Source: Catenaria anguillulae PL171
Taxonomy: Eukaryota; Blastocladiomycota; Blastocladiomycetes; Blastocladiales; Catenariaceae
Assembly: GCA_002102555.1 (NCBI GenBank)
Contig: MCFL01000120.1
Coordinates: forward strand, 1 to 64,000
DNA: 64,000 nt
Reading direction: 5' to 3'
The notes under the pieces were generated by a model. The model worked only from the letters and a program-made list of their open reading frames with translations, searched no databases and was not told the DNA's origin. Below, piece by piece: positions 8,788 to 19,928 of the stretch (within the stretch, counting starts at the first letter, position 1; each line of letters starts with the position of its first letter). A program made the position numbers and the translations under genes.

Positions 8788-10653
8788 ATGAAATGCAAAT
8801 GCCGACCCCAACAACACTTGATTCGCACAATAGACTGTATTGCATGTACACTTGCCTCGCTCGCTTCCATTCCGGACCCATCCCAACGCCGCCATGTCCT
8901 CGCGTCGCGTTTTTCGTCGCTGGGCTCGCGCGACCCAGCCTTTATCGAATTGTGTTTGCACCAACTTCGATCCCTCGTTCGCTCCATTCTCATGACCCCA
9001 TCGTCTCTCGCACCGACCGTCACTTCGCCTGCACATACGATTCCCAACGTTTCCTCCTCAACCATCAGCAGCTGCGAACTCAACGTTGACGGAGCTCCCG
9101 GTTCACAAGCAACTCCCGCCGCCTTGCGAGAAGCAGAGTCGGATCCGCGGTCGCCGGGAGTCCCAAAGACGCCCGTATCGCCTGCTGCGGCAGACAAGCA
9201 GCGCGAGGTGGACATGCTTGTGGATGCCGGGCTCGGCGAAGCCCTCATTCAGGTGATTGCAACGAGCCAAGAGAGCGGATCGGTACCATCGGTGGTAGCG
9301 GAAATGGGCATGAACGTGCTGCGCGACCTGGCGCTGTGCAACACACGCGACGAGTTGGGGGTGGTTTGGTGGAAAAGCGGATTGTTTGCGCAAGTTTTGC
9401 CAATTGTACTCGCTGTGCACGCACCGAGTACAGTTCAGTCATCTGGTTTGGACCTCGTTTCGGCAGTGGTGGGCACAACCTCGGTTGGAAGACGTGCGCC
9501 AGTTGACGAGGTAGTAGAAGCGGCCAAGCTAATAGTCCGGTTGCTCGAATCGGAAAATGCTACCGAACGAGTGCTGGCATCCTTGGAACAAGCCCCCTAT
9601 CAAGCTACGTTGTTGGGCATATCCGAGTCGCAGGTGGAAATGTATGTGCCGAGGTGGACGAGGATTTTGCAGGATAAGGCGATACTTGCCCTTTGCACAA
9701 TTGTCAAGGCCAATTTCGACAGGCCCGAGGCACTCGAGCCCATCGCCCAGTCGATTCCAGATCTCATATCCACGCTCACGTCCCTTTTGGGCGAGTTGCC
9801 CATGTTGCCACCACAGTACCCCGAGACGGACGTGTACGCGAATGCGCTCATTACTCTTGCGCTTCTCCTGCCTCATCTTCCCCATCATGGATCACAAGTG
9901 TTTGCGCCCACCTTGTCTGCGCTTACTCGCATCCTGGACGCACATCCGGACGTGGTTCCCAATGCCTTTGACACGCTTGACCAATACATTCCAGCGCAAC
10001 TGCTCCCCAAGCGACTCCTGGACCTGGTCGACCGTGCCCTTGCATCACGCTCAACATGCATCACGCTGCTTGTCCACGTACTCGGGCAACTCGCCTCGAC
10101 CTCGTCTGCTTCGACCTCAAACCTCGCAGAGCAGGCATACTCCATCCTGGGCACTCGTATTCTTGACCCGTCAGGCTCAACTCCGTCTCTGCTCACTATC
10201 CGACTTCCCGTGACCAAATCCATTCGACGCGGCGCCACACCACTCCCTGTGCTGACTATCCTTCCACCCATGGACTCAACACTCGTCTCTCTGACCCTTG
10301 CGAACCGCCTTCCACCCACACTTTCTCGCCTCACAGCGCTCTCTGACCGGTTCGAACAAGTCCGTGCAGCTGCACACGCAGCGTTTTCCTCAAAGGCACT
10401 CGCCGAAGCGAGCATGTGGTTTGACGCAGCAGTCGCCTACGCCAAGGCACTGGGCCGGCCCGTGTGTGGCCTGATGAGTTCGCGGGTCGAGTGTTTGCTG
10501 GGGGTTGTGGGTCGGGAGCAGGAAGCGGCTCGGGTGGCGAGCGAGGCGCTCGAGATGTGCAGTAAAGAACACGGGCACTATGCAGCGACCGTCAGGCGAG
10601 ATGAGAGGGCAAATAGGGCATTGGATAGGGCTTTGGGGAGGAAGAAGGCGTGA
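8788..10653 (+). CDS. armadillo/HEAT-like helical protein, function unknown
   Basis: Intronless frame of 621 aa from the ATG at 8788; the frame extends upstream to a GTG at 8749. Apart from a Ser/Pro-rich insert at about residues 70-130, the whole protein reads as successive amphipathic helices (for example DMLVDAGLGEALIQVIATSQ and AEMGMNVLRDLALCN), the texture of an armadillo-type superhelix. The C-terminal about 80 residues are alpha-helical and basic, ending in RALGRKKA. No catalytic motif is visible, so a scaffold or adaptor role is plausible but unproven. The family was not recognised. Confidence 0.7.
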   Translation: MKCKCRPQQHLIRTIDCIACTLASLASIPDPSQRRHVLASRFSSLGSRDPAFIELCLHQLRSLVRSILMTPSSLAPTVTSPAHTIPNVSSSTISSCELNVDGAPGSQATPAALREAESDPRSPGVPKTPVSPAAADKQREVDMLVDAGLGEALIQVIATSQESGSVPSVVAEMGMNVLRDLALCNTRDELGVVWWKSGLFAQVLPIVLAVHAPSTVQSSGLDLVSAVVGTTSVGRRAPVDEVVEAAKLIVRLLESENATERVLASLEQAPYQATLLGISESQVEMYVPRWTRILQDKAILALCTIVKANFDRPEALEPIAQSIPDLISTLTSLLGELPMLPPQYPETDVYANALITLALLLPHLPHHGSQVFAPTLSALTRILDAHPDVVPNAFDTLDQYIPAQLLPKRLLDLVDRALASRSTCITLLVHVLGQLASTSSASTSNLAEQAYSILGTRILDPSGSTPSLLTIRLPVTKSIRRGATPLPVLTILPPMDSTLVSLTLANRLPPTLSRLTALSDRFEQVRAAAHAAFSSKALAEASMWFDAAVAYAKALGRPVCGLMSSRVECLLGVVGREQEAARVASEALEMCSKEHGHYAATVRRDERANRALDRALGRKKA

Positions 10654-10810
10654 CTGTGAGAAGAGGTTGGACGGTTAAAAGTGACTACGAGCTTTTGATC
10701 CTGTCAAGCCCTGCTGATGTATTTACATACATGTTGTTCCCACAACATTTTTTAGTGTGCCACATCTCCCGCATGAAAAGCATCCCTCACAAGACGAGTA
10801 TGTATCAGCC

Positions 10811-11921
10811 ATGGCAATCAGCGAGCCATACTTTCTCTACTCTGGCGAGTCCTTCTTTGCAGGGCTCAATGTGCTCTGCTACCTGTCGACGCTCACCACC
10901 GCAGGCCCCGCGGCCATCGAGCGACGGTCGCGTATCTTGACGGCATTTGCCTTGATTTCTGTTGGCCGGCTCCTTCTCATCACCCTGCACACACACTCCG
11001 GCGCCGTGAGCGTTCCATCAGCCGGGTACGCAGTGCCTATGGCCTTGCTCGATTGCGCGTGCTCTGTTGGGTTTCTCGTTGCGCAGTTTGAGTGGGTTGG
11101 GCAGTGTTGCAGCCAGTATTTGACGGGGGCGTACTGTAAGGTCAAGATTGGATTGGCGGCGGCCGTTGCCGTATCAAATCTTTTGGCGATTGCAAGTTGT
11201 ATCTGGCAAATGGTGATTGCCGGAGCAACTGGATTGTACTTGGATCGTGCAGCCAGCCCTGTCGCCTACGTGTTGTACTCTGGTTCGAATTGAGTCGCTG
11301 CTCTGACAAGAAGAGCAACTCTTGCGTATTGACATGACAAAGCACTTGACTTTTTCTGCAGTTTGGCTGATCATCAGCAGCCTGCTGCACGCTGCGCTGT
11401 CGTCCGTGGTCGGCTACACCCTGTACGAAGCGGGAGTAAACCCTGCCGCAGTGGCGCCTATGGGCAAGGGTAAAGGGAGCAAAAAGGCCGGAACTGAGTA
11501 CGAATGTATTGCCTTGCTCGCCTTCGAATCACTGCTCGTCCTTTTGACACATTGGGGACGTGCACTCGCCCCCGAGTTTGATCCTCAAAACTCTTCGTGC
11601 GTCCTCCCTTGATGAGTCGGTTTTCTCAATGGCGGCACAAACTTATGCTTTTCGTCGGTACACAACAGCGTCTTGCTCGCTGATGCGGTCCGCCTTCGTA
11701 TCTTCTGCCTGTATGTGCATTCACACCATCACTGTTGTCCTTGGCCAAACTCACGACCCTCCTTAATTTGGTCAATCAGGTTGTGCCAAAAGCTGAGTGC
11801 CCGCATGTCCAAGTCGTCGAGCATGACTCAAACGGGTGACTCGTCCAACGACGGAGCAAGTTCCTCGCGCGAGGCGGGGTCCAACATCGCTCAGCAGGGT
11901 TCCGGCATCCACTCGAAGTGA
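10811..11921 (+). CDS. seven-helix membrane protein, paralogue A
   Basis: Four exons modelled: 10811-11282, 11362-11596, 11669-11710 and 11780-11921, giving 296 aa. All phases agree. Seven hydrophobic segments are visible, with a short N-terminus (AISEPYFLYSGESFF) and a Ser-rich tail. Conserved family landmarks are YSVW at the fifth helix, restored only by splicing the phase-1 intron after Ser; APEFDPQ before the seventh helix; and VRLRIF, followed by a phase-2 intron and LCQKLSARM. The same landmarks and intron positions occur in the genes at 19929, 21980 and 27088. It looks like a fungal receptor-like or integral membrane family; no known GPCR class signature (DRY, NPxxY) is seen. Function unknown. 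Confidence 0.75.
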
Positions 11922-12083
11922 ATATGGGCAGTGACAGTTCCGTTACATATCGCGGATGTTTGTCGACTCCAGAGAAGGAATGTACTCTAAACGTCGTGAT
12001 GAAGGAGATACATGAATTGGGCTCCTCGAGTAGAAAGAATAACAAAAGCTGACATCCAACAAGACTTGACAATACAAAATGCA

Positions 12084-14432
12084 TTACAACCTCACGACAT
12101 CCACCCGAATCCTTCGATGTGCCGCATGATACACCGCCTCAGCCTGCTCCCTCTCCTCAGACCCGACTTCCAGTTTTTCCGCCTCCTTGACGACGGCCTC
12201 CAACGTGCCCGGCGGAAACCCGTGAGCGCTTACCCACGCCACGGTCCCACCAAACCTACCCCTGGCCGCCAACCCAGGATTCACCATCAAGGTGACGGGA
12301 TCATCCGGCCCAACCCCACCCGCGTCACTCAACGGCACGGGCTTGACGGCATGCCGCAACTGCGACGGCACAATCAACAAGTCCGGCGCGGCCTGCAACT
12401 CGAGCTGCGCCGCACGCGCCAAGTCCACGTGCGGCGCACCGTCAGGCGCCGGATCCAGTGGATACAAGGACCGTTGCTCGAGCAAGTGGCGCGCCCCAAC
12501 GAGCGTGCGGTCCGATCCGCCCATGGATGCTGGTGCAACCGCGTGTGTGCTCCATTCCCACCGCAACACGTCCTTGATCACATCTGTGGATGTCACGGCG
12601 ATCACCCATTCGTGCCACGAGAATTGGACCGGGTTGGGCAAGAGCACGATTCCCGCGGGAAGCGGGGCGGTTGTGGATTGGAAGGGAGGTTGAGGGAACA
12701 TGCACCAAGGGTGATGCAGGTCGTTGGGCGACGGGATCAGGACGACTTGGGTGTGGGTCAAGATGGGGACAAGTCGCTGAATGATTTGGGTGCGGAACAT
12801 GTCGTCGGGGAATTGGTCCACGTCGCCGGCCTTGATGAGCGGGTGCCGGTCGTCAATAAAGGGACCAATCAGCAGGGCGAGCTCGGGCTTGTGCGTTTGG
12901 ATTTGAGTCACCAGTTCGGCCAGAGGCTCAAAGTTGAGCGTGTCGGTCAAGGTGAAGGGCCCCGTGGCGACGACCATCGAGTGCGAGGCACGGGCGGATG
13001 TGAGGAGGTCCGAGGCAGAAGATGTGGGCGGATCGGGGAGCGGGAGCTACACGCACACACAGACAAGTCAGTTTTGGCGACATTTGTTGATTGTGAATCG
13101 CGATCCAAGTCAAGGAGAAGAGGCGTACGTGATGGATGCGATCAACAAACAAACATTTGCCTTCTGGATTGATGCCCTCGACTACCACGACTTGGCCCGG
13201 GAACAAGGAATGGAAATCAATCGAGTTGGACAAGAGCAACTTGACCCGGACACCATTGTACTTTCGTGCACACTCCAAGAGGAGATTATTGGGCGCGAGC
13301 TTGTTGGATGGCTGACCCTCAATCTCTTCGGCAACGAGGCGGCCAATAGCAAAGATTGGCGCTTGCGAGGCGTAGGAAGGGTTGGTGAAAATGTCCACGT
13401 CAGGGAGCGCCGAGTGGAAGCGAGATTCGAAGACGTCGAGGTAGTCATCGAGCGCTGATATGTGGAAATAACAAAAAAAAATAATGAGTGTGAGGACAGA
13501 TCGCCTGCCTACAGATTGTGCAGGGGATGGATTCGACGAACCAAGTCCCAAGTCGTTGACCTTGTCGTACATGTAATTGAACGGCTTGACGTCTTGGTTG
13601 TCAATGAGAGCAACCACGTCTGGCGTGGACTTGCCGAGTTTGCGTGAAGGCGTCGAATCCACGTCCATGGCATCGACAGCATTGAATCCGCCTGCTGTCC
13701 GACTCGATGGCAGGTGCGAGTTGAACGACAGCTCGACATGTCCTTTGTTGGTGCGATGAATGAAAGCATGGCCAGGCGGGTCGTTTCTGCATGAAACAAT
13801 CAACATGGCGTGAGAGGGAATCAACTTGAATGAGGCCAGGCAAGAAGCAAAACGCACGATTGGGAAGCTGGCGGTCGTAAAGGCGACGAGTGCGGACCCG
13901 ACATGGGTGTAGCAGTGGAGGATGTGAGCTGAGTTTGGGTCATTTGGGTCATTCTGAGGAAGAACGATGAGTCAAAATCGAAGCTGTGTTATGGGGATCA
14001 TTCAGCAACGTACAGTTGCGAGAGCGACTCGGTGTTGTGCATGGTGCGGTCGCCTGCTCCAACAGCCTTGTACGGTCCAGAAGCAACCGGCGCACTTGCT
14101 CCCAAAGATCGGGCCGGCGTCGCCGAAGCCATGGCAGGGGCAGGAGCAGGAGCTGCCGACGGTGTCGAAGCCTTGTTCTTGGCATGCTCGGCTTGGACAA
14201 AGGAGCGAAAGTCACTCAGCCGATCCGGGGTCAGTCCGGCATCCTCGAGACCGTTGTTGACAGCGTAAAGATCCCACTTTTCGTAGAGGTTGTCGGCTGA
14301 GAGGTGGTACAACTGGCACAGATGAGCACACTCGTCGATCACCGAGTCGTGGGCAGCTGCTTGCGGGCCAAGGACTTTGCGGAGGCGACGGTGCAGCAAT
14401 TGCAGAGCTTGACTGAGTGAGGAAGTGGTCAT
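12084..14432 (-). CDS. POL12: DNA polymerase alpha subunit B (primosome subunit)
   Basis: Five exons modelled: 14432-14014, 13953-13858, 13786-13542, 13454-13129 and 13046-12084; 682 aa, against about 600-700 in the family. The N-terminal helical domain (about 1-95) is followed by a Ser/Ala/Pro linker. The central part has FIHRTNKGHVELSFNSHLP and VKPFNYMYDKVNDLG, then the OB-fold segment ending in LFPGQVVVVEGINPEGKCLF. The C-terminal calcineurin-like fold includes VVATGPFTLTDTLNFEPL, LALLIGPFIDDRHPLI, VVLIPSPNDLHHPWCMFPQP and LLPNPVQFSWHEWVIAVTST. The phosphoesterase fold is inactive in this family. The protein links Pol1-primase to the replisome and is cell-cycle regulated in yeast. The third intron contains no in-frame stop, so retention would add residues without truncation. 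Confidence 0.93.
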
Positions 14433-14826
14433 TTCGAGCGATTTGCCATGGGTACCAGAGGTTCATTCAGTCATTGGCTGCCATATGAATATTGACATGT
14501 CAGCGTTGATCACTGACAACGAATGTGAGTGGTGAGACTTCAAAGTTTTTGTGAGACGCACCAGCGATCAGTCTTCTCTTGTGCACACACTATGCTCAGG
14601 GTATTTATTCGCCCATCCACACCCTGCCATCGTCGAGTGTCATGGGTAAAGAAGTATGTACCCATTCATAAACATCTTGCATTGCCACCTCTTGGCGCAG
14701 CCCACACAGACACAGTCGGAAAACGTTGACAGCACACGGATTGCCTATGTACCTCCAAGTCCAACAGTCCGCTCTTCACCACGTAATCCGCCAAATCGTC
14801 TGAATTCGAACGAGCATCACAGTGTA
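14433..14826. other. short intergenic region
   Basis: Lies between the start of the Pol alpha B subunit gene and the stop of the next minus-strand gene. No coding sequence is supported. Confidence 0.4.
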
Positions 14827-17800
14827 TTATACAGGCATTGGCACTTTCCGCCTCACAATCCCTTCCACTGCACACCACCACAAATCCACTGCCGCGCGCT
14901 GTTCCACTGGCCCAAGCACCTGCTGCACCAGCTCCTGGTACATGTCCCTTGTCACCTCATCCCTCCGCATCTCGGGTACGCTTGCAACTGCCCGCTGCCA
15001 CATTGGCCACAGCTCCTTGTCTACCAACAACACGCTCGCAAACACCTTAACGAGCAACGTAAACGGCACCTGCACTGCGGGATCCTGCTTGTGCTGCAAC
15101 GCCGAAATGAGAACGGCATACATGGCCTTGTACGCGGCGTTGACAATCGCGTTGGGGACGTGCTCGCAATGGCCGAGCTGGTTGGCAAGTTGGTGCCCAA
15201 CAATGGTCACAAACGCCAAACTCGCGTCCGTGCCAATGCGCGCAAGCACTTGAAGCAGGTACGGGCTCGGAAACGACCATGAAACACCCGTCTCTGGATG
15301 CGTCCCTGTCATGGTCAGGACATTGACAATGTGCGTCACGAGCGGGACACGTCCTGATGGGTGCGCCTGCAAGCCACTCGCAGATAGCATCAAGTCAATC
15401 TGTTGCAAATCCCACGCGCTGTACAAGACGGTAAATCCCACGGCAAGGTGATCGAGACGCTGATGTAAATGCGTGAGTGCCGCGGCCGCGGCCTTGGTCG
15501 CATGTGCCCAGTCGCTTTGCGAAGGTGGCCGCCGCGCGGAAGCTGGATCGAGAATTGCCGGCGCAATTGCCAGCGTATCAATGCCAAGCGAGACCATTTC
15601 CTTTTCGGTCACCGACTCGCCAAACCCGCCCGTATCTCGTGCATGCTCATCATTGCCACTGCGCGCATTTCGGTTCCATAGCGAATGAACCGACTCGAGT
15701 GCAACCCGCTTGTCCGCCAACCGCGTAAACTCCTTGAAAAACTCAAACAGGAGGTAGTCGTACAGCTCGGCACGCACCGCAATCACAGCATCCACGCCGT
15801 CCACCATGCCCAAGGTGCCTGCCCCCAGCAGCATGCACCTGCCAATGTGTTCCAAAACCCTGGCCATACCGCTTGCCTTGCGCACGTCGGCATTGGCCGT
15901 GTACAAAATGGCGCCCGCAACCGTCTCGGAACTAATGCCCACAACCTGGCCCGCCCGAGCGGGGGACACAATGCTGGCCAGCTGTGCGAGCCAAGCGAGA
16001 AATTGTTGCGCAACGTCGGGTGCCGCGTAATGAAAGACGCGGTGCAGCACGAGCCCAAATGTCTTGTTGGACCCAAATAACATGGACACGAGCCCATACA
16101 CCACGGGACACACTTGCTTGTCTGCCGCGGCCACAGACGACTGCAGCTGCGTGCACATGGGCATGCTCAGCAGCATCGGCACCATTCGCTCCAGCACAAT
16201 GGCGCACTCGGCAGGCGTCAGTTCCCTTCCCGGATCGTCTCCTGCCACTAGCTCCTCATCCAACGTGGTCGAAAACGCATTGAATAGCCCGCGGGCCAAC
16301 ACGCCCTCGAGCAACTCGTGATCCTTGGCGACAGCGCCAAGCACCACCGCCAACACCCTTGCAGCCTCGCGCGGCGCATGCTCAGCCGTCATAATCACAT
16401 GGACCAACCGCTGAAGGACCTCATCGGCGGCGGTCGACCCACGGGCATCCACGTATCTGGCCACCTGTTTTGCCACCACCTTGAGCTGCATTTCGGCAAG
16501 CGCAGGCAGCCCCGAAAAATCCACGCGCACCAAGTCTTCAATCACGCCCAAATCCATCAACTTGCGGCCTGCCGTCCACCGCCACGTCCATTCGCGCAGC
16601 ATCAGCGGCACATTGTCTGCCGACCCTGGCCAGGCCGCGGGCGCGTGTCCATGCACACATCCAGCCTCGATCTTGACTTTGCCTTCCTGGGCTGTTGCAT
16701 CGACCGCCACCAACTCGGCAGGCTCGTACCCGACCATGACGCGCATCACGGCAGCCACAATGGGCCCGTCCTTGTGGCGCAACTGCCGTAACATGCTCCT
16801 GGCCAGCACGGGCGTGTCCAAGACATGGCAAAACACGTCCCACGCAGCAAGCGGTACCGCCGCCAAGTCGACGGCCCCGACGAGCGCGTCAAACACGGGA
16901 ATCAGCACGTGATGCATCCACGTGGGTGTGGGCGAGCTGGCCAGTGCCAGCATGAGATCCAGCATGGATTGCGCGGGCAATCGGAGGTCGGCAAACAGCA
17001 AGTGCGGCGCGAGGCGCGTGGTAGGTTGTGCAAAGTAGGCGTGGAGAATGGCGAGAAGCGGCGGGTGTGCGGCAAGGTGGGCCATGGGCAAGTGGCGTAG
17101 AAGAGAGCGGGCGACTCCGCCGAGGGTCGATGCGTCGGTGTACAGGTGCGCGTGCGAGGTGGCCGAGCGGTCGAGCGTTTCGTGGCCTCCTTGGGTCGTG
17201 GGCGAGGCACAATGTGCGATGAAGGCATCGAGGAGAGCGATTTTGAGGCGTGGATCAGAGGCTTGCGCGAGAATCAGGTCGCGGAGAGGGTCGAGTAAAG
17301 GGCCAAACCTGAGCATGTGGGAAAAGAAGAGGGCGACGCTGGTGACTTGGGTTGGAGCGATCGAGTAAGTGAGGGTGCTGGAGAGGAAAGGTGGGATTGG
17401 CGGGGGGATTTGTGCATTGGACCGAGACGACGACAAGTGATGACGTTCGCGGTCACGGTCACGGTCGCGATGGTGCATTCGGGGCCGCTTGGAGGGAGGC
17501 GGCTGGTTGTCGCTGGATGCGTCTGCGGCCGCCGTCATGTCCATTGCCGGAAGTTGGCGAAGGACAGGCTCGGCGATAAGTGTGTGGAGTGATGATGGTG
17601 ACGTGAAGTCGACAAGGTGAACGAGGGCAGCGAATGGCATGGTGGATACTGGGTCAAAAGTGGAGGAGCCTCCGGGTTGTTGATGGATGAACACTGACGC
17701 AAGAGCCGCCAAGGCACCCGCGACCACAGATGCTGGTTCGACACCATGGCCATGAGCTTCGGGAGCGGTCGTCGCCCAAACCGTCCACACGGCATCAAAT

Positions 17801-18618
17801 AACTTTATCTTGACGGGTTCCTTGGGCCTGCCTGGTGCCGGGACCATTGGGTGCAGTGCCAACCACGTGTCGACAAACCAGCGAGATATGACCTGTGGGG
17901 ATGAATCTCGCAGCCATTGCGACAGGGAGTTGCAACATGTACGAACAAAGTGTGCGATGGGATTGTTGGCGGTCCAGTTGGAAGGTTGATGGTCATCGAG
18001 GGCAGGCAGCGGTTGGATCCAGAACGGCAGGTACGGCTGCATGAGTCCCTGGATGGTAACCAATTTGAGCTGATCCTCGGGGAAAAGGTCGAGGCTGAAT
18101 GGCGGCGGCGGCGGCGGCGGCGGCGGTGCATGCTGTTGCACCAGCGGTGGTGGGGTATGCTGGGGCTCGTGCTCTGTTGGCAAGGTCGCTGGGTGCGGCT
18201 CGACATTTGGATCGTCGACATGCGGCGAGAAAGGTTGATGTCTGTTATCCGGATGCCCTCGATCGGAGCGAGGGCTGCGTGGCGAGAACGGTGCCGCCTG
18301 CCGTTGCCCTCGGTATCGTGAAGTATCTCGACGGTCGTTGGAGTAATCACCACGGCCGCCACGCCTCGAAGTGGAATCGACATCGCCATGCTGGTTGGAA
18401 AAGCCGTTGCGGCTGCGCTCGTGATTGTCCCGCTCGCCCTCCAAGTCTCGGTCCCCATCTCTGCCATCTTCCCTGCCGTATTGACCTCGGCCACGGCCGC
18501 TTCTCCCACCGCCTCCTCGCTTGCCTTGGTAGCGGTCTCGTCCCCCACTTTGACCGCCGCGGCCGCCGCCATTGGGCCGTTCGTTTCTCTCGCGGTACCC
18601 GTCTGGGATGCGACCCAC
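14827..18618 (-). CDS. very large RGG/proline N-tailed helical protein, function unknown
   Basis: One uninterrupted frame of about 1263 codons. Residues 1-110 are Arg/Gly/Asp-rich with RGG boxes and 110-170 are Pro/His-rich with a nine-proline run, both suited to RNA binding or condensate formation. From about residue 175 (LFPEDQLKLVTIQGLMQPYL) to the end the sequence is helical-repeat-like and conserved in texture, with segments such as WLRDSSPQVISRWFVDTWLA and EHIGRCMLLGAG. The architecture would suit a large scaffold such as a Mediator-type subunit; a distant Med23-like appearance was considered but not established. The most upstream in-frame codon is GTG; the ATG at 18633 is in another frame, so the true start must come from an upstream exon, or there is a sequence error. 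Confidence 0.65.
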   Translation of the reverse strand: MGRIPDGYRERNERPNGGGRGGQSGGRDRYQGKRGGGGRSGRGRGQYGREDGRDGDRDLEGERDNHERSRNGFSNQHGDVDSTSRRGGRGDYSNDRRDTSRYRGQRQAAPFSPRSPRSDRGHPDNRHQPFSPHVDDPNVEPHPATLPTEHEPQHTPPPLVQQHAPPPPPPPPPFSLDLFPEDQLKLVTIQGLMQPYLPFWIQPLPALDDHQPSNWTANNPIAHFVRTCCNSLSQWLRDSSPQVISRWFVDTWLALHPMVPAPGRPKEPVKIKLFDAVWTVWATTAPEAHGHGVEPASVVAGALAALASVFIHQQPGGSSTFDPVSTMPFAALVHLVDFTSPSSLHTLIAEPVLRQLPAMDMTAAADASSDNQPPPSKRPRMHHRDRDRDRERHHLSSSRSNAQIPPPIPPFLSSTLTYSIAPTQVTSVALFFSHMLRFGPLLDPLRDLILAQASDPRLKIALLDAFIAHCASPTTQGGHETLDRSATSHAHLYTDASTLGGVARSLLRHLPMAHLAAHPPLLAILHAYFAQPTTRLAPHLLFADLRLPAQSMLDLMLALASSPTPTWMHHVLIPVFDALVGAVDLAAVPLAAWDVFCHVLDTPVLARSMLRQLRHKDGPIVAAVMRVMVGYEPAELVAVDATAQEGKVKIEAGCVHGHAPAAWPGSADNVPLMLREWTWRWTAGRKLMDLGVIEDLVRVDFSGLPALAEMQLKVVAKQVARYVDARGSTAADEVLQRLVHVIMTAEHAPREAARVLAVVLGAVAKDHELLEGVLARGLFNAFSTTLDEELVAGDDPGRELTPAECAIVLERMVPMLLSMPMCTQLQSSVAAADKQVCPVVYGLVSMLFGSNKTFGLVLHRVFHYAAPDVAQQFLAWLAQLASIVSPARAGQVVGISSETVAGAILYTANADVRKASGMARVLEHIGRCMLLGAGTLGMVDGVDAVIAVRAELYDYLLFEFFKEFTRLADKRVALESVHSLWNRNARSGNDEHARDTGGFGESVTEKEMVSLGIDTLAIAPAILDPASARRPPSQSDWAHATKAAAAALTHLHQRLDHLAVGFTVLYSAWDLQQIDLMLSASGLQAHPSGRVPLVTHIVNVLTMTGTHPETGVSWSFPSPYLLQVLARIGTDASLAFVTIVGHQLANQLGHCEHVPNAIVNAAYKAMYAVLISALQHKQDPAVQVPFTLLVKVFASVLLVDKELWPMWQRAVASVPEMRRDEVTRDMYQELVQQVLGPVEQRAAVDLWWCAVEGIVRRKVPMPV

Positions 18619-18639
18619 GGTATGAACTCATGGTGTCGT

Positions 18640-19108
18640 GATTGTTGCCGGGAGTTGTAATTTAAATGTCTTCATGGACTGACTGATGAGCATGGCGCAT
18701 TCCGGGTCGCCGCCAGTTCGACTGAATCATATGATGACGCAGCAGGGTGGTGCCGCCATCGCAGACGCCGACTGCAGGGGAACTGAAAGATGTACTTACT
18801 GGCCTGGCTTTTTTCCTCGCCGCGGCATCGCATGTGCCTCTATAAGTACTATAGACCGACGGCTTCCCGAGTCTACTCCATTCAGAGCCGGCAACGGGCC
18901 AACCGTCAAATCAAGAACGGGCGGTATATACAGATGTCTCGTGAATAGCACACAGAGCATGCAGGAGCAGGAGGGCGCAACGGCCGTCCGGACCATGCCC
19001 AGGAAAACAAGAAAAATGAAGATGAAAGGGATACAAAGTCAACGACGGTCAACTCGACAACTCGACAACAGACTTCATCGAATCGCGTCTCGGTTGGCAA
19101 GCGGTGAC
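18640..19108. other. intergenic, possible first exon of the large helical gene
   Basis: No gene identified. Because the large minus-strand frame has no ATG, its first exon may lie in this stretch, but I could not place it. The 3' flank of the Stf2-like gene is also here. Confidence 0.3.
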
Positions 19109-19306
19109 TTACTCCTTCTTTTCTGACGAGGCTGCCGTGGTCGGCTCACGCTCGAGCTCCTCCATGGCATCTTCAATCTCGTCGTCGAGATTGCCCCAGT
19201 TGCCCTTGCCGCCGCCGTGCTTCTTTTCGCCCTTGGTGCCGCCGTTGCGCGCAACATGGCGGTCCTTGGTGGCCGCGCCGCCAGTTGGAGCAGGTCCGAG
19301 AGTCAT
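19109..19306 (-). CDS. Stf2-like small stress protein (HABP4/PAI-RBP1-related motif)
   Basis: Intronless 65-aa frame with ATG at 19306 and TAA. The core RNGGTKGEKKHGGGKGNWGN followed by an acidic helix (LDDEIEDAMEELERE) matches the yeast Stf2 pattern, in which a basic Gly-rich SGKGNWGKPGDE-like motif precedes an acidic segment. Yeast Stf2 was first described as an ATP-synthase stabilising factor and is a hydrophilin-like protein linked to desiccation tolerance; relatives of the motif occur in ribosome-bound Stm1/SERBP1 proteins. The N-terminus is Ala/Gly/Thr-rich. A minus-strand TATA-like sequence lies about 250 bases upstream. Confidence 0.8.
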   Translation of the reverse strand: MTLGPAPTGGAATKDRHVARNGGTKGEKKHGGGKGNWGNLDDEIEDAMEELEREPTTAASSEKKE

Positions 19307-19928
19307 GGTTGGTGTTTGGTGAGATTTGGGTGGTAGAAAGCTATGTGACAGACAGCCAAGGAGCGGAGGCGCGCGTCAGCTATGGCAGGCGTGACTGGCA
19401 GTCGGTCTCAATCCATGAGGAGACATGACATACATGGAACGATGTGTGACGTGAGACGCAACACTTGCAATTGAGAGAGGTAAGGATTGGTAATGGTTAA
19501 GGTACTTATGGGGAGTTGGCAGTGAGAGAGCGAGGGCAGCTGGGTCGGCAACAGCACCTTTTTATATCCTTGCCCAATTTCTCATGAACTTTGTCGATCG
19601 ACCCAACTCAAAGTGAGGACGCGTGTGGTTGAGTCAACCACCGTCATGTTGACGAGGAGGTATGTACGTTTGTATGTACCCTGAGTACAGCTACGAATCG
19701 TTATCGATATCATTGCTGTACGGCATTGGTTTTATTTTTTTTTTCGATTCTCGACGTTCAATCTCCATCTGACACAAAGTCACTGTGCCCGAGTCAAATG
19801 TTGTTCGCAAACATATTATATTATACATGGACGGCCCTCAACTCACACTCATTCACGTGTCGACACCATCGTCCATCCCTTTTCAGCACCAGACCCACTG
19901 CAACCGCCAATCCGGTATCGAGAGAAAC
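19307..19928. promoter_or_regulatory. divergent upstream region with TATA-like box
   Basis: Separates the Stf2-like gene (-) from seven-helix paralogue B (+). At about 19558-19567 the minus strand reads GGATATAAAAA, a plausible TATA element for the Stf2-like gene. No coding sequence is supported. Confidence 0.35.

Noticed and set aside
12012-13172. 386-codon plus-strand frame
   Set aside because: Antisense to the conserved catalytic-fold exon of DNA polymerase alpha subunit B; Arg/His-rich with no domain.
15685-16080. Plus-strand frames inside the large helical gene
   Set aside because: Low-complexity His/Gln/Arg texture typical of antisense reading; the minus strand is open for 3.8 kb.
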